From Hyphomicrobiales bacterium (GTDB taxonomy: Bacteria; Pseudomonadota; Alphaproteobacteria; Rhizobiales; Rhizobiaceae), in contig UCII01000039.1 in NCBI GenBank assembly GCA_900472485.1, forward strand, positions 1 through 64,000: a stretch of 64,000 nucleotides of DNA, read 5' to 3'. The position numbers and the translations under genes were made by a program. The notes under the pieces were generated by a model, which saw only the letters and a list, made by a program, of their open reading frames with translations, made no database searches and was not told the origin of the DNA. Below, one piece after another: positions 8,874-16,275 of this stretch. The first letter of the stretch is position 1. Each line of letters begins with the position of its first letter.

Positions 8874-9323
8874 ATGGATTCTTTCAGCGAGAGAAAAGAC
8901 CCCGTACCCCAGAAGACGCCTGCTTTGTTCGATGGCTGCGTGAAGATCGTTTCGGCCTATGTCAGCCACAATGCCATCCCTGTTCACAGCCTCCCCAAGC
9001 TTATCAAGGATATTCACGAGGCGCTGCAGGCATTGAATGGGTCGGCTTCGATCGTCGATCGAAGCAATCTGGTGCCGGCGGTGGATTTGAAGAAATCGGT
9101 GACAAACGACTACATCGTCTGCCTCGAGGACGGCAAACGCTTCAAGACGTTGAAGCGCCATTTGCGCGTGCATTATGGCATGACGCCCGAGGAATACAGA
9201 CAGAAATGGGGACTTGCTCCCAACTATCCGATGGTTGCGCAGAATTACGCCCACCGTCGTTCGGAACTTGCCAAGATTTCCGGCCTCGGTGCGAATGGCA
9301 GCAAGAGGGAAGGCGTCGGCTGA
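8874..9323 (+). CDS. MucR/Ros-family zinc-finger transcriptional regulator
   Basis: 149-residue regulator of the Ros/MucR/RosR family, which controls exopolysaccharide, motility and symbiosis genes in rhizobia. The zinc-finger core is IVCLEDGKRFKTLKRHLRVHYGMTPEEYRQKWGL, beginning near residue 81 (written here only to identify its key Cys, Asp, His, His). As in MucR, the second metal ligand is Asp rather than Cys. The N-terminal part matches the usual oligomerisation region (LVSAYVSHN-like). Family knowledge: these proteins bind AT-rich DNA with T-A steps. Most rhizobia have several paralogues, so I do not assign a symbol. Confidence 0.9.
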   Translation: MDSFSERKDPVPQKTPALFDGCVKIVSAYVSHNAIPVHSLPKLIKDIHEALQALNGSASIVDRSNLVPAVDLKKSVTNDYIVCLEDGKRFKTLKRHLRVHYGMTPEEYRQKWGLAPNYPMVAQNYAHRRSELAKISGLGANGSKREGVG

Positions 9324-9401
9324 AGCAATTCGCAACAGGCGCCTCATGTGCTCCTGACGGCGTGGCTTCGACGCTCCATGCGAGTGCAGGCGGAATGCTG
9401 C

Positions 9402-9433
9402 AAATAAAATGGCGCCCCTTCAGGAGCGCCATT
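9402..9433 (-). terminator. Rho-independent terminator of the pit gene
   Basis: An 8-bp stem (AATGGCGC at 9408-9415 with GCGCCATT at 9426-9433) is followed on the minus strand by a T-rich run (ATTTTATTTG). It lies 39 bases after the pit stop codon. Confidence 0.75.
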
Positions 9434-9471
9434 GTCTTATCGAGACTGTCCGACGTCTTTACCGACGAGGA

Positions 9472-11079
9472 TTAGAAGACCTGGCGCAGCACGATGAACA
9501 GCACGAAGGCAAGCGCGATCGAGGCCGGTAGCGTCAGGATCCAAGCCATCAGCATGTTGCGCACGGTCGACCATTGAAGGCCGGAACCGTTGGCGGCCAT
9601 GGTGCCGGCGACGCCCGAGGACAGGACGTGCGTGGTCGAGACCGGCAGGCCGAGATGGTCGGCGGCGCCGATGGTGAGCATGGCGACGACTTCGGCGGCA
9701 GCACCCTGGCCATAGGTCAGATGCGTCTTGCCGATCTTTTCGCCGACGGTGACGACGATACGCTTCCAGCCGACCATGGTGCCGAGGCCGAGTGCCAAGG
9801 CGACGGCAACCTTCACCCAGAGCGGGATGAACTTGGTCGCGTGATCGACCGCGGCATGATAGTTCGTGACGGCTTTCAAGTCGTCGGCGCTCATCGGCAG
9901 CAGTTTCTGCTTGTCGATCAGCTTCAGCGATTCACCGATCAGGTAGATGTCGTTGCGAACGTTGCCGACGAGCCCGTTCGGCAGCTTCTCGACGCTTGGA
10001 TAGGCTGATATCTCGGCGCTGGTGGCGTGAATATAGGCCTGGAGCGCCGGCGTCGTCGCGTCCGTCCAGGTTTTGCTCTTGACGGCGGCGGCGACCGCGG
10101 CCTTCGCATCGGCCGGCGCCGCAACGCCGGGCTTCACATATTTGCCGAGCACCGTCTCGACTTGCGTGGAGGCGGTTTTGTAAGCTTCGAGATAGTTGAC
10201 GTCAGGCGTCTTGTTCAGCGCGAAGGCTGTGGGCACGAGACCGATGAGGATGAGCATGATCAGGCCCATGCCCTTCTGGCCGTCGTTCGAGCCATGGGCG
10301 AAGCTGACACCGGTGCAGGTGAAGATCAGCAGGCCGCGGATCCAGACCGGCGGCGGCGCATTGCCCTTCGGCGCTTCATAGAGTTCCTTGTTGCGGATCA
10401 GCACCTTGGCGACCAGCAGCAATATTGCAGCCATGGCAAAGCCGATGATCGGCGACAGAAGCAGCGACATGCCGACGCTGCTCGCCTGCGACCAGTCGAC
10501 ACCGCTGGTGGCGGAGCCGGCGGGCGCCAGGAACTGGTTGGCGAGACCGACGCCGATGATGGAGCCGACGAGCGTATGCGAGCTCGAAGCCGGCAGGCCG
10601 AGATACCAGGTGCCGAGGTTCCAGATGATGGCGGCCGTCAACAGCGCGAAGACCATCGCCAGACCGGAGCCGGAGCCGACCTGCAGGATGAGCTCGACGG
10701 GCAGCAGCGCCAGGATGCCGAAGGCGACGGCGCCTGAAGAGGTGAGAACGCCCAGGAAGTTGAAAAAGCCCGACCAGATAACGGCGAATTCGGCCGGCAG
10801 CGAGCGCGTATAGATGACGGTTGCCACAGCATTGGCCGTATCGTGGAAACCGTTGACGAATTCGAAGCCGAGCGCGATCAGCAGTGCCAGACCGAGCAGG
10901 ATCCACGGAACAGCGGCGGCTTCGGCAAGGTCGCTTCCCAGGGCATAGCCAACATAGGCGAGACCGGCCAGCACAACGACACCGAAGATCGGCAGAAACC
11001 ATTTTGCCGAACCACCGGCGCCGTGAATTGGATGGTTGGCATTGCCACCCTCCGACGTGTTTGAAGCGAGGTCGACCAT
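9472..11079 (-). CDS. pit: PiT-family inorganic phosphate transporter
   Basis: Low-affinity, proton-coupled phosphate (metal-phosphate) transporter in the inner membrane; 535 residues, about ten membrane segments. The duplicated PiT signatures are visible: GFEFVNGFHDTANAVATVI near residue 75 and GVSFAHGSNDGQKGMG near 268, with ASSSHTLVGSIIG and VSTTHVLSSGVAG as the paired inner repeats. A long soluble loop (about residues 290-400) separates the halves, as in longer proteobacterial PitA proteins. The start at 11079 has AGGAG seven bases upstream. In rhizobia, Pit serves when phosphate is plentiful; a Pho-regulated phn cluster occurs elsewhere in the window. Confidence 0.93.
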   Translation of the reverse strand: MVDLASNTSEGGNANHPIHGAGGSAKWFLPIFGVVVLAGLAYVGYALGSDLAEAAAVPWILLGLALLIALGFEFVNGFHDTANAVATVIYTRSLPAEFAVIWSGFFNFLGVLTSSGAVAFGILALLPVELILQVGSGSGLAMVFALLTAAIIWNLGTWYLGLPASSSHTLVGSIIGVGLANQFLAPAGSATSGVDWSQASSVGMSLLLSPIIGFAMAAILLLVAKVLIRNKELYEAPKGNAPPPVWIRGLLIFTCTGVSFAHGSNDGQKGMGLIMLILIGLVPTAFALNKTPDVNYLEAYKTASTQVETVLGKYVKPGVAAPADAKAAVAAAVKSKTWTDATTPALQAYIHATSAEISAYPSVEKLPNGLVGNVRNDIYLIGESLKLIDKQKLLPMSADDLKAVTNYHAAVDHATKFIPLWVKVAVALALGLGTMVGWKRIVVTVGEKIGKTHLTYGQGAAAEVVAMLTIGAADHLGLPVSTTHVLSSGVAGTMAANGSGLQWSTVRNMLMAWILTLPASIALAFVLFIVLRQVF

Positions 11080-11319
11080 CCCAAACTCCTTTATGGCAAT
11101 TGATATCGTTGGTGTAAGCCTGCTTCATGAAACTCTCGTGACGCGCGAGCAGGTTGCGGCTGGCTGCAAAGACCGGCCAAAGTATGCTTTTTTGGCTGTG
11201 GGCAGGCGTTTGGTCTGATCTTGATTTCGCCGTCAAATGGCCTTTTTCGGTTCAGCCGGCGTTCATACCTTAAGGGGTTAAATCCCGCATGTAAGGGACT
11301 TGGATAGAGGGCCATCAAA

Positions 11320-11628
11320 ATGAGATCGTCCGTGATTGCCATCGCTGCCTTGTTCGGCAGCTTGGTTGTATCTTCGGCAGAGGCAATGCCTATCCCAGCC
11401 GTTGGGACAACGGCCTCAGTGCCGATCGTGAAAGTTGACTATGCCTGCGGTCGTGGCTGGCACCTGACGCGCTGGGGCGAATGCCGCCCCAATCGTTGGG
11501 GTCCGCCGCCCCGGCGCTGGGGGTACTACAGGCCGCCACCGCCGCCGCCATGGGGCTGGCACGGCCATCGCCATCATCGCGATGGTTGGGGCGACGACCG
11601 CTGGCGTGATCGCCGGCGCGACTGGTAA
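11320..11628 (+). CDS. Small secreted GCG_CRPN-type protein
   Basis: 102 residues with an N-terminal signal peptide (cleavage near SSAEA), then the motif ACGRGWHLTRWGECRPNRW that defines the GCG_CRPN prefix domain. The rest is low-complexity and rich in Pro, Trp, Arg, His, Gly and Asp (PPPPPPWGW, HRHHRDGWGDDRW). Family role is unknown; the domain is found in small exported proteins of Hyphomicrobiales. The two Cys in the motif could form a disulphide in the periplasm. AGAGGG precedes the ATG, and a strong terminator follows 9 bases after the stop, so it is probably monocistronic. Confidence 0.82.
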   Translation: MRSSVIAIAALFGSLVVSSAEAMPIPAVGTTASVPIVKVDYACGRGWHLTRWGECRPNRWGPPPRRWGYYRPPPPPPWGWHGHRHHRDGWGDDRWRDRRRDW

Positions 11629-11637
11629 GATCAGAAA

Positions 11638-11664
11638 CACCGCCGCACTTTGCGGCGGTGTTTT
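11638..11664 (+). terminator. Rho-independent terminator of the GCG_CRPN gene
   Basis: A perfect 10-bp stem (CACCGCCGCA at 11638-11647, TGCGGCGGTG at 11651-11660) with a 3-base loop and TTTT directly after. Confidence 0.9.
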
Positions 11665-11671
11665 GCTGTGC

Positions 11672-11715
11672 GCAGTTCCGAAAAAAATGCGTTGCGGTTT
11701 TCCGTCCGGAATTGC
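11672..11715. repeat. RIME-like palindromic repeat, copy 1 (half element)
   Basis: GCAGTTCCG at the left pairs with CGGAATTGC at the right, with the core GCGGTTTTCCGTCCGGAATT. The same core occurs at 27746-27849, 32866-32914 and 52162-52206. It resembles the rhizobial intergenic mosaic elements (RIME). Confidence 0.6.
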
Positions 11716-11733
11716 ATGAACACAGAGCGGTTC

Positions 11734-12360
11734 TTAAGGCTGAGCTTGCGGCCGTAACGCGCGCGCTCCGAGCCAGAGTCCCGCAAGAACAAGCAGGCTG
11801 GCCGATAAGATCGCAGCAAGGCTTTTCGCATGGAGTGCGATGTCGGCAAGTTTGGGCCGGATGAGATCGGCCGTGTTGAAGTTCTCGCCGCTGAATTTGC
11901 ACAAGACGAGCGAGAGGTTGTTGCGCACGAGCGCCGCGTCGATATCGGAGACGAGATCGTCGACCGATGCCTTCTCCACTTTCATTGCTCGCATCTGCAG
12001 CAGCACCGCCTTCGCTGCGGCGAGATAGGCGTGGGAGCATTCGTTGAACGGGCTTTCCTCGTCGCTGACGCTGTCCGGCATCAGGCCCCAGAGGCAATAG
12101 GCGCGCTGGATCTGCGCAAAGTTCAAGAGACGGCGGAAAGTTTCGTCGGTATCCGACATGCTCTCGGCAAGCGAGACGATCCGCCCGTAATAGGGGGCGA
12201 TCACAGCCATCTCGCCATGGGTGAGGCTAGGGATCGGGATGCCGGCCTGGCTGCCGGATGAGCCGCCGCCATGCGCGGCAACCGAAGCCGGCCAACCCGC
12301 AGCGATGAGACAGAAGATTGCAAACAGGACGCTGAGTGGATACAGGCGTCTCCCGCGCAT
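11734..12360 (-). CDS. Uncharacterised exported protein, third gene of the cbtBA operon
   Basis: 208 residues from the ATG at 12360, with a signal peptide or N-terminal anchor (LYPLSVLFAIFCLIAAGWPA, then SVAAHGGG) and a hydrophobic C-terminal segment (LAAILSASLLVLAGLWLGA). The middle is probably periplasmic and contains three Cys (YCLW, ECSH, LCKF) and a His/Gly-rich mature N terminus. I recognise no family. It follows cbtA by 34 bases on the same strand, downstream of a cobalamin riboswitch, so a part in cobalt import or handling is an inference from position. A perfect hairpin covers its start codon. A longer form starting at 12468 is open but would overlap cbtA. Confidence 0.65.
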   Translation of the reverse strand: MRGRRLYPLSVLFAIFCLIAAGWPASVAAHGGGSSGSQAGIPIPSLTHGEMAVIAPYYGRIVSLAESMSDTDETFRRLLNFAQIQRAYCLWGLMPDSVSDEESPFNECSHAYLAAAKAVLLQMRAMKVEKASVDDLVSDIDAALVRNNLSLVLCKFSGENFNTADLIRPKLADIALHAKSLAAILSASLLVLAGLWLGARALRPQAQP

Positions 12361-12376
12361 GTTGCCATGCGCGGGA
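12351..12376 (-). promoter_or_regulatory. Perfect inverted repeat over a start codon
   Basis: TCCCGCGCATG (12351-12361) and CATGCGCGGGA (12366-12376) form an 11-bp perfect stem with a 4-base loop. The start codon of the third cbt-operon gene (12358-12360) lies in the stem. If the RNA folds this way, initiation at this gene would be blocked unless ribosomes coming from cbtA open it. Confidence 0.6.
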
Positions 12377-12394
12377 TGCGATCTATTTACCACA

Positions 12395-13135
12395 CTAGGC
12401 CCGGCGCAGAGCCGCATTGCCGTAGCGTGTCTGCGGCAGCTGGTGTTCCGCCCAGGCACCGAAGACAAGGCCGAGCGTCGTCCAGAGAATGGCGTGCATG
12501 CCGAGCGATGTGATGCGGAAGCGCCAGAGCACGACGGCGGAGAATTGCTCGGGCACTTCGTTGATCGAGGGAAGCAGATATTGGATCAGCGCGATGAAGA
12601 CGAGGTAGCCGATTCCGGCGATGATCGTACCGTTCCAGGAGCCATATCGCGCCGCCAGCCTGCGACCGAAGCCCACGGCGACCATCATGCCGACGACGGA
12701 GGCAACGATCATGATGAAGAACAGTTCCGTTCTCGCACCGATCGTCTCGGAATTGCCGATGGCCGGCGGATTCGCCGGATACTTTATATCGGGCACGAGA
12801 GAAATCGTCACGAAGGCGGCGAGCGCGAGCAGAGCTGCCGTGCCGCGCGCGCCGAGAGGGCTGACGCGGCCGTAGACAAAGGAAAAGACCAGCGCGAACA
12901 ATCCGCCTATTGCGGTCGAGAAGATCACGCTGCCGGTAAAGAGGCCGATGCCCGCCTGTGTGGCGCGGCTGACGATTTCCGGTTCCGGCGCTTCGCCGGC
13001 CGTCTGTGCGGCCTTTTCCTCAAAGCCGATGGCCCAGTCGACCAGCGGTTCGCCGAAGATATGGGCGAAGGCAAAAACGAGAATACCGGCAAGGGCCCCG
13101 ACGATCATGCCGCGGAGCAAAAGACGTCCAACCAT
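12395..13135 (-). CDS. cbtA: Cobalt transporter subunit CbtA
   Basis: 246-residue integral membrane protein with about five to six membrane segments, matching the CbtA family: MVGRLLLRGMIVGALAGILVFAFA at the start, the conserved FGEPLVDWAIGFEE region, and a middle stretch SLVPDIKYPANPPAIG. Family knowledge: CbtA works with the small subunit CbtB in cobalt uptake and is typically placed behind B12 riboswitches. It starts 12 bases after cbtB. The downstream unknown gene is 34 bases away. Confidence 0.88.
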   Translation of the reverse strand: MVGRLLLRGMIVGALAGILVFAFAHIFGEPLVDWAIGFEEKAAQTAGEAPEPEIVSRATQAGIGLFTGSVIFSTAIGGLFALVFSFVYGRVSPLGARGTAALLALAAFVTISLVPDIKYPANPPAIGNSETIGARTELFFIMIVASVVGMMVAVGFGRRLAARYGSWNGTIIAGIGYLVFIALIQYLLPSINEVPEQFSAVVLWRFRITSLGMHAILWTTLGLVFGAWAEHQLPQTRYGNAALRRA

Positions 13136-13147
13136 GTGCTTGACCCC

Positions 13148-13357
13148 TTAGTGGCAGGGGAAGCCGAGAAGGTGACGGGCGTCATGCACGAATTCGTGCA
13201 CATACATGCCCGAGATGAGCGAGGTCGCGCCTTCCTCTGCACCGATGAAATAGATCGCGAGCAGCATCAGCAGGCCGGCAAAAATGGCCCAGGGCAGAAT
13301 TTGGCCGAGCGGAATCGGCTGCGGAATTGCGGTTGGGGCGAAAGTCGTGTCGGACAT
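13148..13357 (-). CDS. cbtB: Cobalt transporter subunit CbtB
   Basis: 69-residue single-span protein (ILPWAIFAGLLMLLAIYFIGAEEGA) with the family's His-rich C terminus YVHEFVHDARHLLGFPCH, a likely metal-binding end. The start at 13357 is fixed by AGAGGGA upstream and by family length; a longer frame to 13504 runs through the riboswitch and is not coding. First gene of the cbtB-cbtA-unknown operon, preceded by a cobalamin riboswitch ending about 47 bases before the start, so expression should fall when B12 is plentiful. Confidence 0.88.
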   Translation of the reverse strand: MSDTTFAPTAIPQPIPLGQILPWAIFAGLLMLLAIYFIGAEEGATSLISGMYVHEFVHDARHLLGFPCH

Positions 13358-13404
13358 TGTATTTCCCTCTTGAAGAAAAGCGCGTTCCATTTGCGGAAGG
13401 GTTT

Positions 13405-13498
13405 TTGCGGGAAGGGTCTGGCTCTCGAAGGCGAAGCGTCCGTCATCGATTACAGTGGCGCGACCGCGCCGGAATTCCACCGGCTTCCGCACCCGCAA
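13405..13498 (-). promoter_or_regulatory. Cobalamin (B12) riboswitch
   Basis: On the minus strand the RNA begins TTGCGGG and ends CCCGCAA, a perfect 7-bp closing stem. Between these lie the classic segments GCCGGTGGAATTCCGGC, the GCGCCACTGTA stretch, and GAGCCAGACC, the conserved B12-box region. At about 94 bases it is compact. It controls cbtB directly downstream. Confidence 0.9.
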
Positions 13499-13600
13499 GT
13501 GCAAGTTTATATCTATTTGTAAAGATGGTTGTCAATCAAGCGCCACAGCGATGCGAAATCGCGACAAGAGCGCGGCAGGGGATGGAGTTGAGACAGTCTC

Positions 13601-14167
13601 ATGAAAACGCGTTTGAGCTGGATTTGCCATGGGGCGACGCAAGCCAATCGGAATGGCTGCTTTCCGGATGACGAGCCCTTGGAGGCGAAGGCGGCTCAGC
13701 AGGCTCAATCTTTATCCTTCGGGCTGGGGGCGATCGATCGGGTCTGGGCCAGCCCGGCTCTGCGTGCGCGCCAGACCGCCGCGGTTCTCGGTCTCGATGC
13801 CATCCCGGATGTCGCCTTGCGCGAATGCGATTATGGCGATTGGCGCGGGCAATCGCTCGCCGAACTGCATGAAAGGGACGCGGATTCCCTGGCGCTCTGG
13901 ATGACGGATACGTCGGTCGCGCCGCATGGCGGGGAAGCCCTCTCGTCGGTCATGAAGCGTGTCGGCGAATGGATGGGAAACCATATCGAGGATGCCGGCC
14001 ATATCGTCGTCATTACCCATGCGAGCGTTATTCGCGCTGCCGTTCTGCAAGCCCTGCAGTCGCCGCCTGCGGCATTCTGGGCTGTTGATGTCGAGCCGTT
14101 CGGGATTGTCGAAATGACGAGCGACGGTCGGCGCTGGCAGCTTCGCTTCCCGAAAATGACAATATAG
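13601..14167 (+). CDS. Histidine phosphatase family protein with altered RHG motif
   Basis: 188 residues of the histidine phosphatase (phosphoglycerate mutase-like) superfamily. The N-terminal motif reads SWICHGATQANR, so Cys9 replaces the arginine of the usual R-H-G; the nucleophilic His10 is kept. Other family segments are present: SPALRARQTAAVL, ECDYGDWRGQSL, HGGEALSSVMKRV and VVITHASVIRAAV with the second catalytic histidine. It is divergent from the B12-controlled cbtBA operon, which makes a cobalamin link (CobC-like, alpha-ribazole phosphatase type) conceivable but unproven. The R-to-C change may lower or redirect activity. Confidence 0.78.
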   Translation: MKTRLSWICHGATQANRNGCFPDDEPLEAKAAQQAQSLSFGLGAIDRVWASPALRARQTAAVLGLDAIPDVALRECDYGDWRGQSLAELHERDADSLALWMTDTSVAPHGGEALSSVMKRVGEWMGNHIEDAGHIVVITHASVIRAAVLQALQSPPAAFWAVDVEPFGIVEMTSDGRRWQLRFPKMTI

Positions 14168-14225
14168 AGCGATGCCGGATGGATATGGAGATGCTCGCGC
14201 CCGGCGCAGCGCGAAAACGAAGGGC

Positions 14226-14263
14226 AGAGCGTTTCCGTCACTCCGCTGCAGCGGAAATGCTCC
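14226..14263. terminator. Imperfect hairpin between convergent genes
   Basis: GAGCGTTTCCG and CGGAAATGCTC pair imperfectly in the 101-base gap between the convergent histidine phosphatase and surf1 genes. It could stop transcription from both sides, though neither strand has a good T run. Confidence 0.35.
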
Positions 14264-14268
14264 GGTGC

Positions 14269-15033
14269 TCAGCGAACCGCTTTTGCCCGCTGCCGCTCGA
14301 AATAGACGAGATAGACGGCCAGCCCCAATGTCATGGCAGCCAGTCCATACCAGGTGATGGCATAGACGAGATGGCTGTTGTGGAAGGTAATCTGCGTCAG
14401 CCCGCCCACGGGCAATCCACCGGGATTTTTCGCATCGTCGGCATCGATGAAATAGGGCGCCACGTTCTGCAACCCGCGGGCCTCGGCAATCGCTGCGACG
14501 TCGCGTGAATACCAGCGCTCGTCCGCCGGCACGTTCGAACGCAGCAGCGTGCCTTTAGGCTCGCTGATCCTGAGCAGGCCAGTCACGGTCGTCTCGCCAG
14601 CAATTTCGCCTTCGGTGCGCGTCGCTGGATTGCGCTTCTCTGTGGGAACGAAGCCGCGGTTGACGATGACGATCGTGCCGTCTGCAAGCTTCAGCGGCGT
14701 CAGCACCCAATAGCCTGCGCCGAGCGCAGTCGAGGCGTAGACCTGCGCTTGCCTGTCATTGAGGAAAATGCCGCTTGCCCGGACACGCTTGTATTCCGAG
14801 TTTTCTACCGTGATATCGGCCCATTGCGCCGGACCGGGAGCCGGAACCGCCGGCGCATGCACGCGCGCATCGACCCTGGCGATCAGATCCAGCTTCCAGT
14901 GCAGCCGCTTCACCTGCCATGTGCCGAGCCCGATGAGAAGCGCCGTCAGAAGCAGAAGCAGCGATACCCAGATGATAAGGGTCAGCGTCGAGCGCGGCTT
15001 GCCCTGAGATGTGCTCGAGGAAATGTCGGTCAT
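14269..15033 (-). CDS. SURF1-family oxidase assembly protein
   Basis: 254 residues with an N-terminal membrane segment (LIIWVSLLLLLTALLIGLGTW followed by QVKRLHWK) and a C-terminal one (LVYAITWYGLAAMTLGLAVYLVYF), the classic SURF1 layout. Internal family motifs include GYWVLTPL, VIVNRGFVP and YFIDAD. SURF1 helps insert heme into the catalytic subunit of heme-copper oxidases. It lies downstream of cyoABCD on the same strand, separated by about 206 bases containing a repeat hairpin. The start at 15033 has GGAGG upstream. Its pairing with a quinol oxidase is common in alphaproteobacteria. Confidence 0.9.
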   Translation of the reverse strand: MTDISSSTSQGKPRSTLTLIIWVSLLLLLTALLIGLGTWQVKRLHWKLDLIARVDARVHAPAVPAPGPAQWADITVENSEYKRVRASGIFLNDRQAQVYASTALGAGYWVLTPLKLADGTIVIVNRGFVPTEKRNPATRTEGEIAGETTVTGLLRISEPKGTLLRSNVPADERWYSRDVAAIAEARGLQNVAPYFIDADDAKNPGGLPVGGLTQITFHNSHLVYAITWYGLAAMTLGLAVYLVYFERQRAKAVR

Positions 15034-15090
15034 GGCGCTGGCCTCCGGGGGTAGGGCAATCGCATATGAAGCAGGTCGCTGCCGCACACC

Positions 15091-15113
15091 CCTTCTCCCC
15101 AACGGGGAGAAGG
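15091..15113. repeat. Palindromic repeat between cyoD and surf1
   Basis: CCTTCTCCCC, loop AAC, GGGGAGAAGG: a perfect 10-bp stem. A related element occurs at 51445-51470. Such C-rich palindromes are dispersed in rhizobial intergenic DNA. There is no T run, so it is not a clear terminator. Confidence 0.65.
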
Positions 15114-15239
15114 AGGTTCCGGTGCCGATCCGCACCATATGCAAAGCCTTGGCGTCCTGGGGGCGCACCGCGCAGCATCCGGCGGAATTTTCGCGCCGGG
15201 AAGAGGGCGGGCCTTCGCCTGAAGGCCCGCCGCTCGAAT

Positions 15240-15644
15240 TTACGGCATGTTGCGCATCATCTCAGGCGACATGGGCATCATGTTCGCATTGAGGTGATGC
15301 ATGACCCAGAGCGAGCCGGACAGCGCGATGATGACGATCACGATCGTAAAGATCAGCGCCATCATGTTCCAGCCGCCTTCCGAGCGGGTGTTCATATGCA
15401 GGAAGTAGATCATGTGCACGACGATCTGGATCGCACCGAGGATCATGACGATCGCTCCGGTGACGGCCGGATCGGAGATGACCTTGCCCATGACCAGCCA
15501 GAAGGGAATGGCGGTCAGGATGACGGAAAGGATGAATCCCGTCATGTAGCTCTTGAAGGTGCCGTGCGACGCCTCGTGGCCGCCATGGTGATCGTGGCCG
15601 TGGGCGTCGCCGGAATGATGCGAATGGTTTGTGTTCGAGCTCAT
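15240..15644 (-). CDS. cyoD: Cytochrome bo3 quinol oxidase subunit IV
   Basis: 134 residues with three membrane segments (SYMTGFILSVILTAIPFWLVMG, VTGAIVMILGAIQIVVHMIYFLHM, MALIFTIVIVIIALSGSLWVMHHL), each split here for description. The N terminus is His-rich (NHSHHSGDAHGHDHHGGHEASH), longer than in E. coli CyoD. Subunit IV assists assembly of the CuB-heme o3 site. The start codon overlaps the cyoC stop by 4 bases (ATGA). It is the last cyo gene. Confidence 0.93.
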   Translation of the reverse strand: MSSNTNHSHHSGDAHGHDHHGGHEASHGTFKSYMTGFILSVILTAIPFWLVMGKVISDPAVTGAIVMILGAIQIVVHMIYFLHMNTRSEGGWNMMALIFTIVIVIIALSGSLWVMHHLNANMMPMSPEMMRNMP

Positions 15645-16270
15645 CCGAGAACTCCCATGAGGTAGACGAGGGAAAACACGCCGATCCAGACGACGTCAAG
15701 GAAGTGCCAGAACATCGAAAGGCACATCAGGCGGCGCTTGTTTTCCGGGATCAGTCCGTAGCGGCCAACCTGCACCATCAGCGTGATCAGCCAGACGATA
15801 CCGGTGGTGACGTGCAGACCGTGCGTGCCGACCAGCGTGAAGAAGGCCGACAGGAAGGCACTGCGCTGCGGGCCGGCGCCATCGAGGATCAGGTGATAGA
15901 ACTCATAGAGTTCGAAGAAGATGAAGAGAGCACCGAAGATGCCGGTGATCGTCAGCCATATCAGCGTGCCCGACTTGTTGTCCTTCTCCATCGCCAGCAT
16001 GGCGAAGCCATAGGTGATGGAGGAGAAGAGCAGCATCGCCGTGTTGAGGGCGACGAGCGGCAGCTCGAAAAGGTCGGCCGGCGACGGGCCGGCCGCATAG
16101 CTGTGGCCGAGTACGGCGAAGGTGGCGAAGAGGACTGCGAAGATCAGGCAGTCGCTCATGATGTAGATCCAGAAGCCCAGCATGGTGCTGCCTTCCGGAT
16201 GATGCTCTTCCGTCAGGTAGAAGGCGGGTGTTTCGCCATCCTTGGGAGCGTGTGCGGTTGGGGTGGTCAT
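15641..16270 (-). CDS. cyoC: Cytochrome bo3 quinol oxidase subunit III
   Basis: 209 residues, five membrane segments. The family signature is clear: TMLGFWIYIMSDCLIFAVLF, the FFELYEFYHL segment, LVGTHGLHVTTGIVWLI and SMFWHFLDVVWIGVFSLVYL. It starts 5 bases after cyoB ends and overlaps cyoD. Part of the terminal quinol oxidase that reduces oxygen using ubiquinol. Confidence 0.95.
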   Translation of the reverse strand: MTTPTAHAPKDGETPAFYLTEEHHPEGSTMLGFWIYIMSDCLIFAVLFATFAVLGHSYAAGPSPADLFELPLVALNTAMLLFSSITYGFAMLAMEKDNKSGTLIWLTITGIFGALFIFFELYEFYHLILDGAGPQRSAFLSAFFTLVGTHGLHVTTGIVWLITLMVQVGRYGLIPENKRRLMCLSMFWHFLDVVWIGVFSLVYLMGVLG

Positions 16271-16275
16271 AAGTC

